Below, one piece after another: positions 11,614 to 20,483 of a stretch of DNA of 60,247 nt. The position numbers were made by a program, and so were the translations under genes. The stretch is from CBIHON01 sp966211965 (GTDB lineage: Bacteria > Pseudomonadota > Gammaproteobacteria > Burkholderiales > Burkholderiaceae_D): positions 1-60,247 of the forward strand of contig CBIHON010000032.1 of the NCBI GenBank assembly GCA_966211965.1. The letters run 5' to 3'. Positions within the stretch are counted from its first letter, which is position 1; every line of letters begins with the position of its first letter. The notes under the pieces are model-generated. The model was not told the origin of the DNA. It made no database searches and saw only the letters and a list, made by a program, of their open reading frames with translations.

Positions 11614-12327
11614 ATGAGCCTGTTGCGCGTCGAAAATGTGACGAAAAAATTCGGCGGAATCACTGCCAATCAAAATGTTTCCTTCAGTCTCGGTGCCGGC
11701 CAGATCGTCGGCCTGATCGGCCCGAATGGGGCCGGCAAGACCACGATGTTCAACTGCATCGCCGGTTTTGCGCCGCCGACTTCGGGCGATATCTGGCTCA
11801 ACGACATCAAGATATCGGGCTTCACGCCGGAGCAATGCGCGGCGGTCGGGATCGGACGCACCTTCCAGGTGGCACGTACCTTCACCAGCATGACTGCGCT
11901 CGAGAATGTGATGGTCGGCGCCTTCCTGCACAACCGCAGCGTGGAGCATGCTCGGCGCATCGCGTCGGACTTGCTGGACTTCGTCAACCTGGGCCAGTTC
12001 AGGGACAAGCCGGCCGGCAGCATGACCATCAGCGAGCAGCGCCGCCTGGCGGTGGCCCGCGCCTTGGCGGTCGATCCGAAATTGCTGCTGATGGATGAGG
12101 TGATGGCAGGCCTGAATCCGACCGAGGTGAAGGACATGGTCGCCGTCGTGCTGAAGATCCGTGACCGCGGCATCTCCTGCCTGATCGTTGAGCACGTCCT
12201 GGAAGGGATCATGCCGATCGCCAATGCGATCGTGGTGCTGGACTACGGCAAGAAAATTGCGGACGGCACGCCGGCCGAGGTATCCAATAATCCGCAGGTC
12301 ATCGCCGCCTACTTGGGAGAAGAATGA
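11614..12327 (+). CDS. livG: ABC transporter ATPase (LivG-like)
   Basis: A cytoplasmic ATPase of 237 residues with Walker A GPNGAGKTT (around residues 35-43), the LivG-type GIGRTFQVARTFTSMTALEN and Walker B LLLMDEVMAGLNP. The signature region reads SMTISEQRRLAVARAL, so the glycine pair of the usual LSGGQ is missing; relaxed signatures occur in this subfamily. The end of the gene overlaps the start of the LivF-like gene in ATGATG, implying translational coupling. Confidence 0.87.
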   Translation: MSLLRVENVTKKFGGITANQNVSFSLGAGQIVGLIGPNGAGKTTMFNCIAGFAPPTSGDIWLNDIKISGFTPEQCAAVGIGRTFQVARTFTSMTALENVMVGAFLHNRSVEHARRIASDLLDFVNLGQFRDKPAGSMTISEQRRLAVARALAVDPKLLLMDEVMAGLNPTEVKDMVAVVLKIRDRGISCLIVEHVLEGIMPIANAIVVLDYGKKIADGTPAEVSNNPQVIAAYLGEE

Positions 12328-13031
12328 TGTTACGAGTCGAGAATTTGAAAGTCAGTTATGACGGCGTGCTGGCGGTGTCCAAGGTCAACCTGGAAGTCGC
12401 CAAGGGAAAGCTCGTCGCCCTGGTCGGCGGCAACGGCAACGGCAAGTCGACGACCCTGCGCGCGATCGCCGGTCTCAACATGTGCGACGAAGGCGAGATC
12501 ACGTTCAACGGCGCCCAGATCCAGCATGTGCCGGCGCACAAGCGGGTGCCGATGGGCTTGTCGCTGGTGCCGGAAGGACGCCGTCTGTTTTCGCGCCTGA
12601 CGGTGGAACGCAACCTGGAACTCGGCGCCTATACGCGGGACGACCGCGATGAAGTGCAGGGCTCGATCGAGCATATTTATTCCCTGTTCCCGATCCTCAA
12701 GGAAAGGCGCAGCCAACTGGCCGGCACCATGAGCGGCGGCGAACAGCAGATGCTGGCGATCGGTCGCGGCATGATGGCCAAGCCCAAAATGCTGCTGCTC
12801 GATGAGCCATCGTGGGGCATTGCACCGAAATTCGTCACCAAGGTGCTCGACACGATCCGGTTGGTGAACGAGCAGGGCGTCTCCGTGCTGCTGGTCGAGC
12901 AAAGCCTGCACAAGGCCCTGGCGATTGCCGATTACGGTTACGTGATCCAGACCGGCCGGATCGTGATGGAAGGCACCGGCGCCGAATTGCTGGGTAACGA
13001 GGACATCAAGAAAGCTTATCTCGGACTATGA
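12324..13031 (+). CDS. livF: ABC transporter ATPase (LivF-like)
   Basis: A cytoplasmic ATPase of 235 residues. Walker A is GGNGNGKSTT, the signature is MSGGEQQMLAIGRGM and Walker B is LLLDEPSWGIAPK, where most relatives have EPSLGLAP. It pairs with the LivG-like ATPase to drive the importer. Its last bases overlap the next gene (ATGA), tying the cyclase-family gene into the transport operon. Confidence 0.87.
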   Translation: MMLRVENLKVSYDGVLAVSKVNLEVAKGKLVALVGGNGNGKSTTLRAIAGLNMCDEGEITFNGAQIQHVPAHKRVPMGLSLVPEGRRLFSRLTVERNLELGAYTRDDRDEVQGSIEHIYSLFPILKERRSQLAGTMSGGEQQMLAIGRGMMAKPKMLLLDEPSWGIAPKFVTKVLDTIRLVNEQGVSVLLVEQSLHKALAIADYGYVIQTGRIVMEGTGAELLGNEDIKKAYLGL

Positions 13032-13804
13032 GCACTGAGCTTGCCGCTCTTTCTCCGCGCGAGTTGCGAGCCTTGTGCCGCAGCGGCGAATTCACCGGCG
13101 CCACGTCGGGCATGGGAAAAGGCCATGTGCAGGCCAACATGATGATCGTGCCGCGTGAATATGCCTTCGATTTCCTGTTGTTCTGCCAACGCAATCCCAA
13201 GCCTTGCCCGTTGGTCGAGGTGCTGGAAGCCGGGCAGTTCTCGCCGCGCTGCGCCCCTGGTGCGGACGTGCGCACCGATCTGCCCGGCTATCGCATCTAT
13301 CGAAACGGCGGCTTGGCGCAGGAGGTCGGCGACATTACCGCTTATTGCGACCATGATCTCGTGACTTTCCTGATCGGTTGCAGTTTCTCGTTCGAGACTG
13401 CGCTGATTGAGGGCGGCATCCCGCTGCGCCACGTGCAGCAGGGGCGCAACGTCGCGATGTACAAGACTTCGATCGCCTGCCAGCCGGCCGGCCGGTTCCA
13501 CGGCGACATGGTGGTCAGCATGCGCCCCATCAAGAGCCGCGACGTGGCCCGCGCGGTCGAGATTTCCGCGCAATTTCCGCAAGTGCACGGCGCGCCGGTC
13601 CATATCGGCTATCCGCAGGCGATCGGCATCGATGACTTGTCGACGCCTGATTTCGGCGATACAGTAGAAATTCTCGATGATGAATTGCCGGTGTTCTGGG
13701 CCTGCGGCGTGACGCCGCAGTACGCCGCCCAACTTAGCCGGATTCCGTTTTGTATTACGCATTCTCCGGGTAAGATGTTGATTACCGATCTCACGAACGG
13801 ATAA
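13028..13804 (+). CDS. D-glutamate cyclase / DUF1445 family protein
   Basis: A protein of 258 residues matching the DUF1445 (D-glutamate cyclase, formerly putative hydro-lyase) family. Visible family blocks are GATSGMGKGHVQANMMIVPR, FLLFCQRNPKPCPLVEVLE, RTDLPGYRIYRNGG and, near the end, WACGVTPQYAAQLSRIPFCI. The vertebrate member converts D-glutamate to 5-oxo-D-proline; many bacterial members sit beside hydantoinase/oxoprolinase-type genes. Here it is translationally coupled to the ABC importer and lies in the same locus as a 5-oxoprolinase-type enzyme, supporting a role in D-glutamate or 5-oxoproline metabolism. The exact reaction is inferred. Confidence 0.8.
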   Translation: MSTELAALSPRELRALCRSGEFTGATSGMGKGHVQANMMIVPREYAFDFLLFCQRNPKPCPLVEVLEAGQFSPRCAPGADVRTDLPGYRIYRNGGLAQEVGDITAYCDHDLVTFLIGCSFSFETALIEGGIPLRHVQQGRNVAMYKTSIACQPAGRFHGDMVVSMRPIKSRDVARAVEISAQFPQVHGAPVHIGYPQAIGIDDLSTPDFGDTVEILDDELPVFWACGVTPQYAAQLSRIPFCITHSPGKMLITDLTNG

Positions 13805-13827
13805 TATTTTCGTGATGCGACAACAAC

Positions 13828-14400
13828 ATGGACTCTGCAATGACCAAGGAAACTCCAAAATCAAAAGCGAATTTCGCGCAACCTGCTGTGGCGCCGGCTA
13901 AAGTGCCCATCGTTTCTTCTTCCCATCTTGCTTCGGGACGCAGCGCGGAACTCAGCGAGTTCGAATTCGGCCTGATCATTGCGAGCAATGCGTTCCAGCG
14001 TTGGGCAGTCCGCTGCATTTCAGCAGCCGGCATGAAAGACATGACGATCACCGACGTGCTGGTGCTGCATCACATCAATCATCGCGCCCGTGAAAAAAAA
14101 CTGGCCGATATCGCTTTCATCCTGAATATCGAAGACACGCATATCGTCAATTATTCCCTGAAAAAACTGCACGGGCTCGGCCTGGTCAAGACCGAGCGGC
14201 GCGGCAAGGAAGTGCTGTATTCGACCAATGAAGCAGGACAGGCGGTATGCAAACGTTATTTTGAAATCCGGGAGCAGGTGCTGGTATCGGGCTTGGCAGG
14301 CGACGGCACCGAGAGTTTCGAGTTGAGCGAGTTGGCGCGCTTCTTGCGGATACTGTCGGGGCTTTACGACCAGGCGGCGCGGTCGGCTGCGTCGATGTAA
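13828..14400 (+). CDS. winged-helix (MarR-type) transcriptional regulator, copy 2
   Basis: A protein of 190 residues, clearly paralogous to the regulator at 5957-6532: FEFGLIIASNAFQRWAVRCI, MTITDVLVLHHINH, KLADIAFILNIEDTHIVNYS and TERRGKEVLYSTNEAGQ align block for block, and both end with GLYDQAAR. It lies 23 bases after the cyclase-family gene and so ends the transport operon. The two copies bracket the locus and may control it together or respond to different ligands. The N-terminal 40 residues, rich in Ala/Pro/Lys, are not conserved between them. Confidence 0.8.
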   Translation: MDSAMTKETPKSKANFAQPAVAPAKVPIVSSSHLASGRSAELSEFEFGLIIASNAFQRWAVRCISAAGMKDMTITDVLVLHHINHRAREKKLADIAFILNIEDTHIVNYSLKKLHGLGLVKTERRGKEVLYSTNEAGQAVCKRYFEIREQVLVSGLAGDGTESFELSELARFLRILSGLYDQAARSAASM

Positions 14401-14406
14401 TTTTTG

Positions 14407-14474
14407 CAGGAGCGGGCCATGCCCGCGAACCACGGCACGGCAGAGCGATCGCCGGCATGGCCTGCTCCTACAGA
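14407..14474. repeat. REP-like imperfect inverted repeat
   Basis: CAGGAGCGGGCCATGCCCGC and, about 45 bases on, its near reverse complement ending GGCCTGCTCCTACA form a long imperfect hairpin directly after the regulator gene. The TAGGAGC core is shared with the palindrome at 40694-40743. Confidence 0.6.
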
Positions 14475-14505
14475 CTTCAAGTCAAACAAACGGCAGGGGG
14501 ACGTG

Positions 14506-16203
14506 ATGGGATTCGCAAATTTAAGAATAGGCCAGCGTCTGGGGATCGGCTTCGGCATGGTGATTCTCTTGATGCTGGCGGTCACCTTCATCGGCGTCAG
14601 CCGCATCAACCAGGTCAACGGCAGCGTGGGCAGCATGGTCCGCGATTTCTATCCGAAAACCGTGATGGTCAACGGCATCAAGGCCGACCTGAACGAGACC
14701 GCGCGCAGCATGCGCAACCTGCTGTTCATGACCACCGTCAGCGAAGTGCAAGGCGAACTGGCGACCATCGACAAGTCCAGCAGGAACATCACCGAGACCA
14801 TCGCCAAATTCGAAACGACCTCCAATTCCGCGGAAGGCCAAAGATTGATCAAGGACGTCAAGGACGCCCGCGAAAAGTATCTGCCGATCCTGGCCAACTA
14901 TCTCAAGGCAATCAAGGATGGTTCGGTCGAGCAGGCCCGTGATCTGATACTGCCCGAGATCGCACCGCACCAGAAAAAGTATTTCGACGCGCTCGATAAA
15001 TTGATCGAGTTCCAGGCCGGCCTGATGGAAAAATCCGGCAACGAAGCCGAATCGGTGTCGAGCAGCTCCAGCCTGCTGATGGTGGCGCTGGCTTCGGTTG
15101 CCGGCGTGCTGGCGATCCTGGTCGGCTGGTGGGCAACCCGCAGCATTACGCGTCCCTTGAATGCGGCGGTCGAAGTCGCGCAGCGCGTCGCCACCGGCGA
15201 CCTGACTGCAACTCTCGCAGTGGGTTCGACCGACGAGACGGGGCAACTGCTGACCGCATTGAAGAACATGAACGACAGCCTGGTCAAGACGGTCAGCCAG
15301 GTCCGCAGCGGCACCGAAACCATCGGCATCGCGTCACGCGAAATCGCATCCGGCAATGCCGACCTGTCGGCGCGTACCGAATCCCAAGCCGGTTCGCTGC
15401 AGGAAACCGCATCCTCGATGGAAGAGCTGACCGAAACGGTACGCCAGAATGCCGAGAACGCGCGCCAGGCGAATCAATTGGTCGGTTCGGCATCCGATGT
15501 CGCAGTACGCGGCGGCCAAGTGGTGGGGCAGGTAGTCGACACCATGGGCTCGATCAAGGACAGCTCGCGCAAGATCGTCGACATCATCGGCGTGATCGAC
15601 GGCATCGCCTTCCAGACCAATATCCTGGCCTTGAATGCAGCGGTGGAAGCGGCGCGTGCCGGCGAGCAGGGAAGAGGCTTTGCGGTGGTGGCGGCCGAGG
15701 TGCGCAACCTGGCGCAGCGCTCGGCCGGGGCCGCCAAGGAGATCAAGTCGCTGATTGGCGATTCGGTGGAAAAGGTGGATGCGGGCAGCAAGCTGGTGGA
15801 CGAGGCGGGCAAGACAATGGAAGAGATCGTGACGTCGGTCAAGCACGTGGCCGACATCATGAGCGAGATCACGGCGGCGAGCCAGGAGCAGAGCGCCGGC
15901 ATCGAAGAAGTCAATCGCGCTATTGGGCAGATGGACGAGATGACGCAGCAGAATGCGGCCTTGGTGGAGCAGGCGGCGGCGGCAGCGCAAAGCATGCAGG
16001 ACCAGGCGGCAGCGCTCGGACAGTCGGTGGCGGTATTCAAGCTGGCCGACGGCGGTCCCCAGCTTGGCATGCATGGCGTATCCGGCAAGTCGGTTGCGCC
16101 GGTAACGCGGGGCGTCAGGACACCGGCACCGCCGTCCCAATCCGCTACGGTGCCGCGGGTCGCACGCACCAAGGCCGAGGCAGCGGAATGGGAAGAGTTT
16201 TAA
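14506..16203 (+). CDS. methyl-accepting chemotaxis protein
   Basis: A membrane chemoreceptor of 565 residues. Order: a short cytoplasmic start, membrane segment 1 (about residues 12-32), a periplasmic four-helix-bundle ligand domain, membrane segment 2 (about 187-208), HAMP, and a long signalling domain with the conserved hairpin tip GIAFQTNILALNAAVEAARA. The C-terminus ends EWEEF after a flexible Pro/Thr-rich linker, like the pentapeptide that tethers CheR/CheB in Tar and Tsr. The ATG at 14506 follows GGGGGA. It stands alone, with no che genes nearby; the ligand is unknown. Its neighbourhood hints at an amino-acid-like attractant, but this is speculation. Confidence 0.9.
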   Translation: MGFANLRIGQRLGIGFGMVILLMLAVTFIGVSRINQVNGSVGSMVRDFYPKTVMVNGIKADLNETARSMRNLLFMTTVSEVQGELATIDKSSRNITETIAKFETTSNSAEGQRLIKDVKDAREKYLPILANYLKAIKDGSVEQARDLILPEIAPHQKKYFDALDKLIEFQAGLMEKSGNEAESVSSSSSLLMVALASVAGVLAILVGWWATRSITRPLNAAVEVAQRVATGDLTATLAVGSTDETGQLLTALKNMNDSLVKTVSQVRSGTETIGIASREIASGNADLSARTESQAGSLQETASSMEELTETVRQNAENARQANQLVGSASDVAVRGGQVVGQVVDTMGSIKDSSRKIVDIIGVIDGIAFQTNILALNAAVEAARAGEQGRGFAVVAAEVRNLAQRSAGAAKEIKSLIGDSVEKVDAGSKLVDEAGKTMEEIVTSVKHVADIMSEITAASQEQSAGIEEVNRAIGQMDEMTQQNAALVEQAAAAAQSMQDQAAALGQSVAVFKLADGGPQLGMHGVSGKSVAPVTRGVRTPAPPSQSATVPRVARTKAEAAEWEEF

Positions 16204-16325
16204 ACCTAAAAACGGCAGTTGACCGCTTACTGATGTCTGGAAAGCCGCATGGACATTGCGTTTCTTTCGCTCGATACGTTCACCGCTGGGGAGCAGCGCT
16301 ACAGGCGCGAGTGCACGTTTTCAGG

Positions 16326-16850
16326 TTAAATCACCCGCCACAGCGCAAACGTCAGCAGCGTATAGAACGCCGCCACGATATCGTCCCACATCACCCCAAA
16401 GCCGCCCTTGAAATGCCGATCGAAATATCCGATCGGCGGCGGTTTCACCATGTCGAAAAAGCGGAACCATAAGAAGGCCCAGAACTGGGTCGAGGCGCCG
16501 GCCGGCGTGACGAATAGAAGCACCAGCCAGAACGCGATAATCTCATCCCATACCATGCTGCCGTGATCGGCAATGCCGAGGTTGCGCCCGGTTTTTTGAC
16601 AAGCCCAGACGCCGATCACAAAGCCTGCTGCAATGATCGCCGCCCAATTCAGCGCCGTAAAAATGTCCGGCCAGCGCGAGGACAGGACATTGAATGACAG
16701 CCAGGCGAACAAGGTGCCGGCCGTGCCCGGCACGATCGGGGACAAGCCGCTGCCGAACCCTTGTGCGATGATGTGCGCCGGATGCGACAGCATGAAGCGT
16801 CCGTTGGGTTTGGTCACGTAGGCGGTTTGGCCGGATTGCAGTATGGTCAT
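16326..16850 (-). CDS. pgpA: phosphatidylglycerophosphatase A
   Basis: An inner-membrane enzyme of 174 residues that removes phosphate from phosphatidylglycerol phosphate to make phosphatidylglycerol. Family blocks are GFGSGLSPIVPGTAGTLFAW, IADHGSMVWDEIIAFWLVL and FRFFDMVKPPPIGYFD, followed by GGFGVMWDDIVA, with several membrane helices. The start is fixed by an ATGA overlap with the thiL stop codon, so the pair is translationally coupled, a common arrangement in proteobacteria. Confidence 0.92.
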   Translation of the reverse strand: MTILQSGQTAYVTKPNGRFMLSHPAHIIAQGFGSGLSPIVPGTAGTLFAWLSFNVLSSRWPDIFTALNWAAIIAAGFVIGVWACQKTGRNLGIADHGSMVWDEIIAFWLVLLFVTPAGASTQFWAFLWFRFFDMVKPPPIGYFDRHFKGGFGVMWDDIVAAFYTLLTFALWRVI

Positions 16851-17815
16851 GGCGTGGCGAAATGGTCGAAGGAAGCCGGTTGTAAATCCAGGGCCGCACC
16901 GGCGGCATCGACCAAGCGCAAACCGGATGCGCTTTCGATACTGCCGATACGGGTGACGGCGGTTGCGCTTGCCAGCGCCGCACCCAGCACGGCATCGCGC
17001 TTCGAGGCCGGTGCGGTAAAGCATAGTTCGTAATCATCGCCGCCGGCCAGTGCAAAGTTGCGGCGCAGTTCTTGCGTTTGCCGCGCCAGCATCGGTCCGT
17101 GCGGCAACGCATCGACTTCCAGGCGCGCACCTGTTTTCGAACGTTGCAGGATATGGCCGAGGTCGCCTATCAAGCCGTCGGAAATGTCGATCGCCGCGTG
17201 CGCGATGCCGCGCAAGGCCAAGCCCAGCGCAACGCGCGGCGTCGGGGTGTGCATGCGCTCGGCGGCGGTTTCCAGCACTACGCGATCCAGCGCGAGTTCC
17301 TTGCGGTAGCCTGCCAGCGCGAGCCGTGCATCTCCCAGCGTGCCGGAAACCCAGATGTCGTCGCCTGCTTGCGCGGCATCGCGCCGCAGCGCTTCGCCGG
17401 GTTCGATCTCGCCGAAAATCGTCACGCAGATATTGAGCGGCCCTTTGGTGGTGTCGCCCCCCACCAGTGCGCAACCATGCTCATCAGCTAACGCGAACAG
17501 GCCTTGGGAAAATGCCGCCAGCCATTCAGGATTGGCTTCGGGCAGCGCGAGGGCGAGGGTAAATGCGACCGGCTGCGCCCCCATCGCTGCCAGGTCCGAC
17601 AGGTTTACGGCCAAGCACTTATGGCCGAGTTTCGCCGGCTCGGCATCGGGGAAAAAATGACGGCCTGCAACCAGCATGTCGGACGAGATGGCCATTTGCA
17701 TGCCGGCTGAAGGCGCCAGCAGCGCGCAATCGTCGCCGACGCCCAGCACCACGCGGCCGGCATGATGCGGAGCTCGGGTGAAGTATCGGGCGATCAAGTC
17801 GAATTCGGATAGCAT
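16847..17815 (-). CDS. thiL: thiamine-monophosphate kinase
   Basis: A cytoplasmic enzyme of 322 residues that phosphorylates thiamine monophosphate to thiamine diphosphate using ATP. It opens MLSEFDLIARYFTRAP and carries the metal/nucleotide blocks GVGDDCALL, AVNLSDLAAMGAQPVAFTLA, ALVGGDTTKGPLNICVTIFG and AIDISDGLIGDLGHIL, all typical of ThiL. The chosen ATG gives the standard length; upstream in-frame codons add only a low-complexity extension. It overlaps pgpA by 4 bases. Confidence 0.93.
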   Translation of the reverse strand: MLSEFDLIARYFTRAPHHAGRVVLGVGDDCALLAPSAGMQMAISSDMLVAGRHFFPDAEPAKLGHKCLAVNLSDLAAMGAQPVAFTLALALPEANPEWLAAFSQGLFALADEHGCALVGGDTTKGPLNICVTIFGEIEPGEALRRDAAQAGDDIWVSGTLGDARLALAGYRKELALDRVVLETAAERMHTPTPRVALGLALRGIAHAAIDISDGLIGDLGHILQRSKTGARLEVDALPHGPMLARQTQELRRNFALAGGDDYELCFTAPASKRDAVLGAALASATAVTRIGSIESASGLRLVDAAGAALDLQPASFDHFATP

Positions 17816-17928
17816 GCCGTGATTGTACCCAATGGCAGCGCGCGGCGAATGAGGGTGTGCGGCGTGCGAGGCCGGCACCTGGCAGGCGGGCGTTGGCCGG
17901 AAGAGCTTTGCGCATTCCGGTTACAAAG

Positions 17929-19119
17929 TCAGGCGGCCAATTCGGCGGTCCTTATGCCAAGTTCTGCCATCAATTCTTGCCGTACTTTCGCGTCTTGCGG
18001 CGCCACCCCAAAGCCGCGCATCAGTCCCGGAGCGTCATAGAAGCGGCTGACCGTGCGGCCGTTTTCGGTTCTCGATTGCCACTGCCCGCCTTGCACTGCA
18101 TGCAAGGGCGCCGGCAGCAGTGCCATTGGATAACTGGGGGTTTTGACCATCACCGGCATCGGAGGTAAATCGATTGCGGTTGGCTGACCGGCGAGGGTGC
18201 GGGCGATGGCGCGTGCCGCCGCCATCAGCGGCGCGACATAGGGCAGCACGCGCGTGGTCCCGTCGCAGGTGTATTCGGCGCAATCTCCCAGGGCATACAC
18301 ATCCCTCGCACTGGTGCAGCCGTGTTGATCGACCAAAATGCCGCGCCCGGTAACCAGTTGGGCCGCTTGAGCCAGCGTCAAGTCGGGGCGCAGGCCGACC
18401 GCGGACAATACGATATCGGCATCGAATGAGGTGCCGTCGGCCAGCGTTACGTGCAGCGCGTTGCCGGCATGATCGATGCGTGTGGCGCTGGTGCCGAGGC
18501 GAAGCGTGACGCCACGCCCTTGCAAGGCCGTTTGCAAATTGATCGAGAGGGCAGGCGCGGCCAGGGCGGCCAGCGGCAGCCGGTTTGGATCGACCAGGGT
18601 GACGGCATGGCCCGCGCCGGCCAGGTCGTCGGCGAATTCGCAACCGATCAAGCCGGCGCCGAGTATGCAGATGCGAGGCGGCGTGCGATCCGCAAATGAT
18701 GCAATGCGATCGCGGAGGCTGGCGTAATCGTCGATATGGTTTACCGAAAGCACTTGTTCTGCTGCATTGCCGTCGAGCGCCAGCCGAATCGGCCGGGCGC
18801 CCACGGCGATCACCAGTTGCCGATATTCGAAATTGCCGGCGTTGGTGGCGATGATTTTATTTGCCGTGTCCAGCGTTTCGACGCGCGTATTCGGCAGGAT
18901 GCGGGCTGCAAGTTGCGCTTCCATTTGCATGGCGCTTTGCGTCACCAGTTGCGCCGCTTGCTTGCCTTGGGCGAATGCATTGGACAGCATGGGCTTGGAA
19001 TAAAAGCCGGCACCGTCCGCACTGAGAATGAAGAGCGGCGCGCTCTTGTCCAGCTTGCGGAATTCGCGGGCGACGGTATAGCCGGCGAGGCCGCTGCCGA
19101 CGATGACGATCGGGTTCAT
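17929..19119 (-). CDS. rubredoxin reductase-type FAD/NAD oxidoreductase
   Basis: A flavoprotein of 396 residues with an N-terminal FAD-binding GSGLAG motif (IVIVGSGLAGYTVAREFRKL), a mid-chain NAD-binding ICILGAGLIGCEFADDLAGA and the C-terminal FAD block ARDVYALGDCAEY. It resembles rubredoxin-NAD reductases (RubB/AlkT type) that pass electrons from NADH to rubredoxin. The next genes upstream in the operon encode a flavin reductase, a rubredoxin and a rubrerythrin, which makes rubredoxin the natural partner. Its start overlaps the flavin reductase stop in ATGA. Confidence 0.87.
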   Translation of the reverse strand: MNPIVIVGSGLAGYTVAREFRKLDKSAPLFILSADGAGFYSKPMLSNAFAQGKQAAQLVTQSAMQMEAQLAARILPNTRVETLDTANKIIATNAGNFEYRQLVIAVGARPIRLALDGNAAEQVLSVNHIDDYASLRDRIASFADRTPPRICILGAGLIGCEFADDLAGAGHAVTLVDPNRLPLAALAAPALSINLQTALQGRGVTLRLGTSATRIDHAGNALHVTLADGTSFDADIVLSAVGLRPDLTLAQAAQLVTGRGILVDQHGCTSARDVYALGDCAEYTCDGTTRVLPYVAPLMAAARAIARTLAGQPTAIDLPPMPVMVKTPSYPMALLPAPLHAVQGGQWQSRTENGRTVSRFYDAPGLMRGFGVAPQDAKVRQELMAELGIRTAELAA

Positions 19120-19661
19120 TGGATCTCCTTTGCAGACGCGGTGCGGCGCGCCGCATGTACTTTGTCGACGAACAAGCGGACGTCGTCCGCATATTTTTGA
19201 GGTTCATAGCCGTTGCGGCAATCGGCGTGAACGATGCCGCCGAAATGCATGCCCAGGTAAGCGAAGGTTTCCTTGAACGCGTTCAAATAGATTGGAGAAA
19301 CCTGGGGCTCGATCGAGGTGCACGCCACATAGCCGGTCTTGCCTCTGAGCCTGCGGCCCTGCTCCAATAGATCGGGGACCGTCAGAAAATCCGAAATGCG
19401 GTCCAGGAATATCTTCATCGGCGGGCTGACCGCATACCAATAGACCGGCGAGGAAAAAATGATGTGCTGATGATCGAGTACGCGCTCCATCAAGGGCACA
19501 AAATCGTCATCGATATTTTTGTGCTCGTAATCGAATGCCGAAATATTTTTCCTGCCGAGATCGACGACATCGATTTTCAATTCGCCGGCAATCCAGTCAA
19601 TCAAGCGACCGGTGTTGCCGTTGCGCCGGGAGCTGCCGAACAGCGCGATTGCCGTACTCAT
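19116..19661 (-). CDS. NAD(P)H-dependent FMN reductase / flavodoxin-like protein
   Basis: A flavodoxin-fold protein of about 181 residues. The phosphate-binding loop FGSSRRNGNT lies near the start, and SSPVYWYAVSPPMKIFLDR marks the flavin-binding region of the NADPH-dependent FMN reductase family. It probably provides an extra electron route or protects against quinone/peroxide stress. The ATG at 19661 was preferred over one three codons upstream, but either is possible. It is coupled to the rubredoxin reductase gene. Confidence 0.8.
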   Translation of the reverse strand: MSTAIALFGSSRRNGNTGRLIDWIAGELKIDVVDLGRKNISAFDYEHKNIDDDFVPLMERVLDHQHIIFSSPVYWYAVSPPMKIFLDRISDFLTVPDLLEQGRRLRGKTGYVACTSIEPQVSPIYLNAFKETFAYLGMHFGGIVHADCRNGYEPQKYADDVRLFVDKVHAARRTASAKEIQ

Positions 19662-19727
19662 GTTGGTCATGCCTTCGCTCTCACATAGGTATGGGTCATG
19701 GCGTGCGCGGCGCGCACGCTACCTGGC

Positions 19728-19892
19728 TCAGATCTGCACCATTTCGAAATCCGCCTTCGCCACGCCGCAATCCGGGCAGGCCCAATCGGCCGGGATATCG
19801 TCCCACCGGGTGCCGGCGGCAATCCCTTCTTCCGGCATGCCGACCGATTCGTCATAGATGAAACCGCAAACGATGCATTGATATGTTTTCAT
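19728..19892 (-). CDS. rubredoxin
   Basis: A 54-residue protein read from ATG at 19892 to TGA at 19728. It has the two iron-binding pairs CIVCG (near residue 6) and CPDCG (near residue 39), the aromatic core YQ/FIYDE, and WDDIPADWACPDCGVAKADF between and after them, so all four Cys ligands of the Fe(SCys)4 site are present. It is a small cytoplasmic electron carrier, most likely between the reductase at 17929-19119 and the rubrerythrin at 19947-20423. Confidence 0.95.
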   Translation of the reverse strand: MKTYQCIVCGFIYDESVGMPEEGIAAGTRWDDIPADWACPDCGVAKADFEMVQI

Positions 19893-19946
19893 GATATTCC
19901 TTCCGAGTTGTATTGGTCTTTGACGTCGATGCTTGGTTACGTCTGC

Positions 19947-20423
19947 TTACGCCTGTTCCAGCGCAGCGAGCGCGGTGCGATAGTGATTGGCGTGGCGTTC
20001 TTCCACCTTGGCCAATGCGGCGAAACGCTTGGCGGCGATTTCGAGCGTGCGTTTGAAGGCCGCGGCATGCTCCTTCGATTCAGCGATCTGCTCGTCAAAC
20101 TCCGCAACTGCCGCCTGGTTGCCTTCTTCCACAGCGAGGTGGCGGAATTTCGGATACATCTCGGTGTACTCGTAGGTCTCGCCTTCGATCGCGATTTCCA
20201 AGGCCCTGGCCGGCGTCAATTGCGCTTTCGGATACAACAGGTCGAGGTGGCCGAAAGCATGCATCACTTCCTGGTCCGCGGTTTCTTCGAAGATTTTTGC
20301 CACGTCGTCGGCGCCGGCTTCGCGCGCCAGCTTGGCAAAATAGCGGTATTTGATGTGGGCCATCGATTCGCCGGCGAAGGCGGATTCGAGGTTCTGGATC
20401 GTTACGGAATTTTGGTTGGCCAT
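19947..20423 (-). CDS. rubrerythrin lacking the rubredoxin domain (erythrin)
   Basis: A di-iron peroxidase of 158 residues. The four-helix bundle carries the expected acidic/His ligands: SAFAGESMAHIKYRYFAKLA, ETADQEVMHAFGHLD, GETYEYTEMYPKF and KVEERHANHYRTAL. Full-length rubrerythrins add a C-terminal rubredoxin domain; here it is absent and a separate rubredoxin is encoded 54 bases downstream. The enzyme reduces hydrogen peroxide in the cytoplasm with electrons from rubredoxin. A clear RBS (AGGAGTGA) precedes the ATG, and an OxyR-like box lies 61 bases upstream. Confidence 0.92.
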   Translation of the reverse strand: MANQNSVTIQNLESAFAGESMAHIKYRYFAKLAREAGADDVAKIFEETADQEVMHAFGHLDLLYPKAQLTPARALEIAIEGETYEYTEMYPKFRHLAVEEGNQAAVAEFDEQIAESKEHAAAFKRTLEIAAKRFAALAKVEERHANHYRTALAALEQA

Positions 20424-20483
20424 GATTCACTCCTGGTGGTTGAGAGGCCCGACTAGTCAAGTGCAATCGGTATGTGGCAAATG

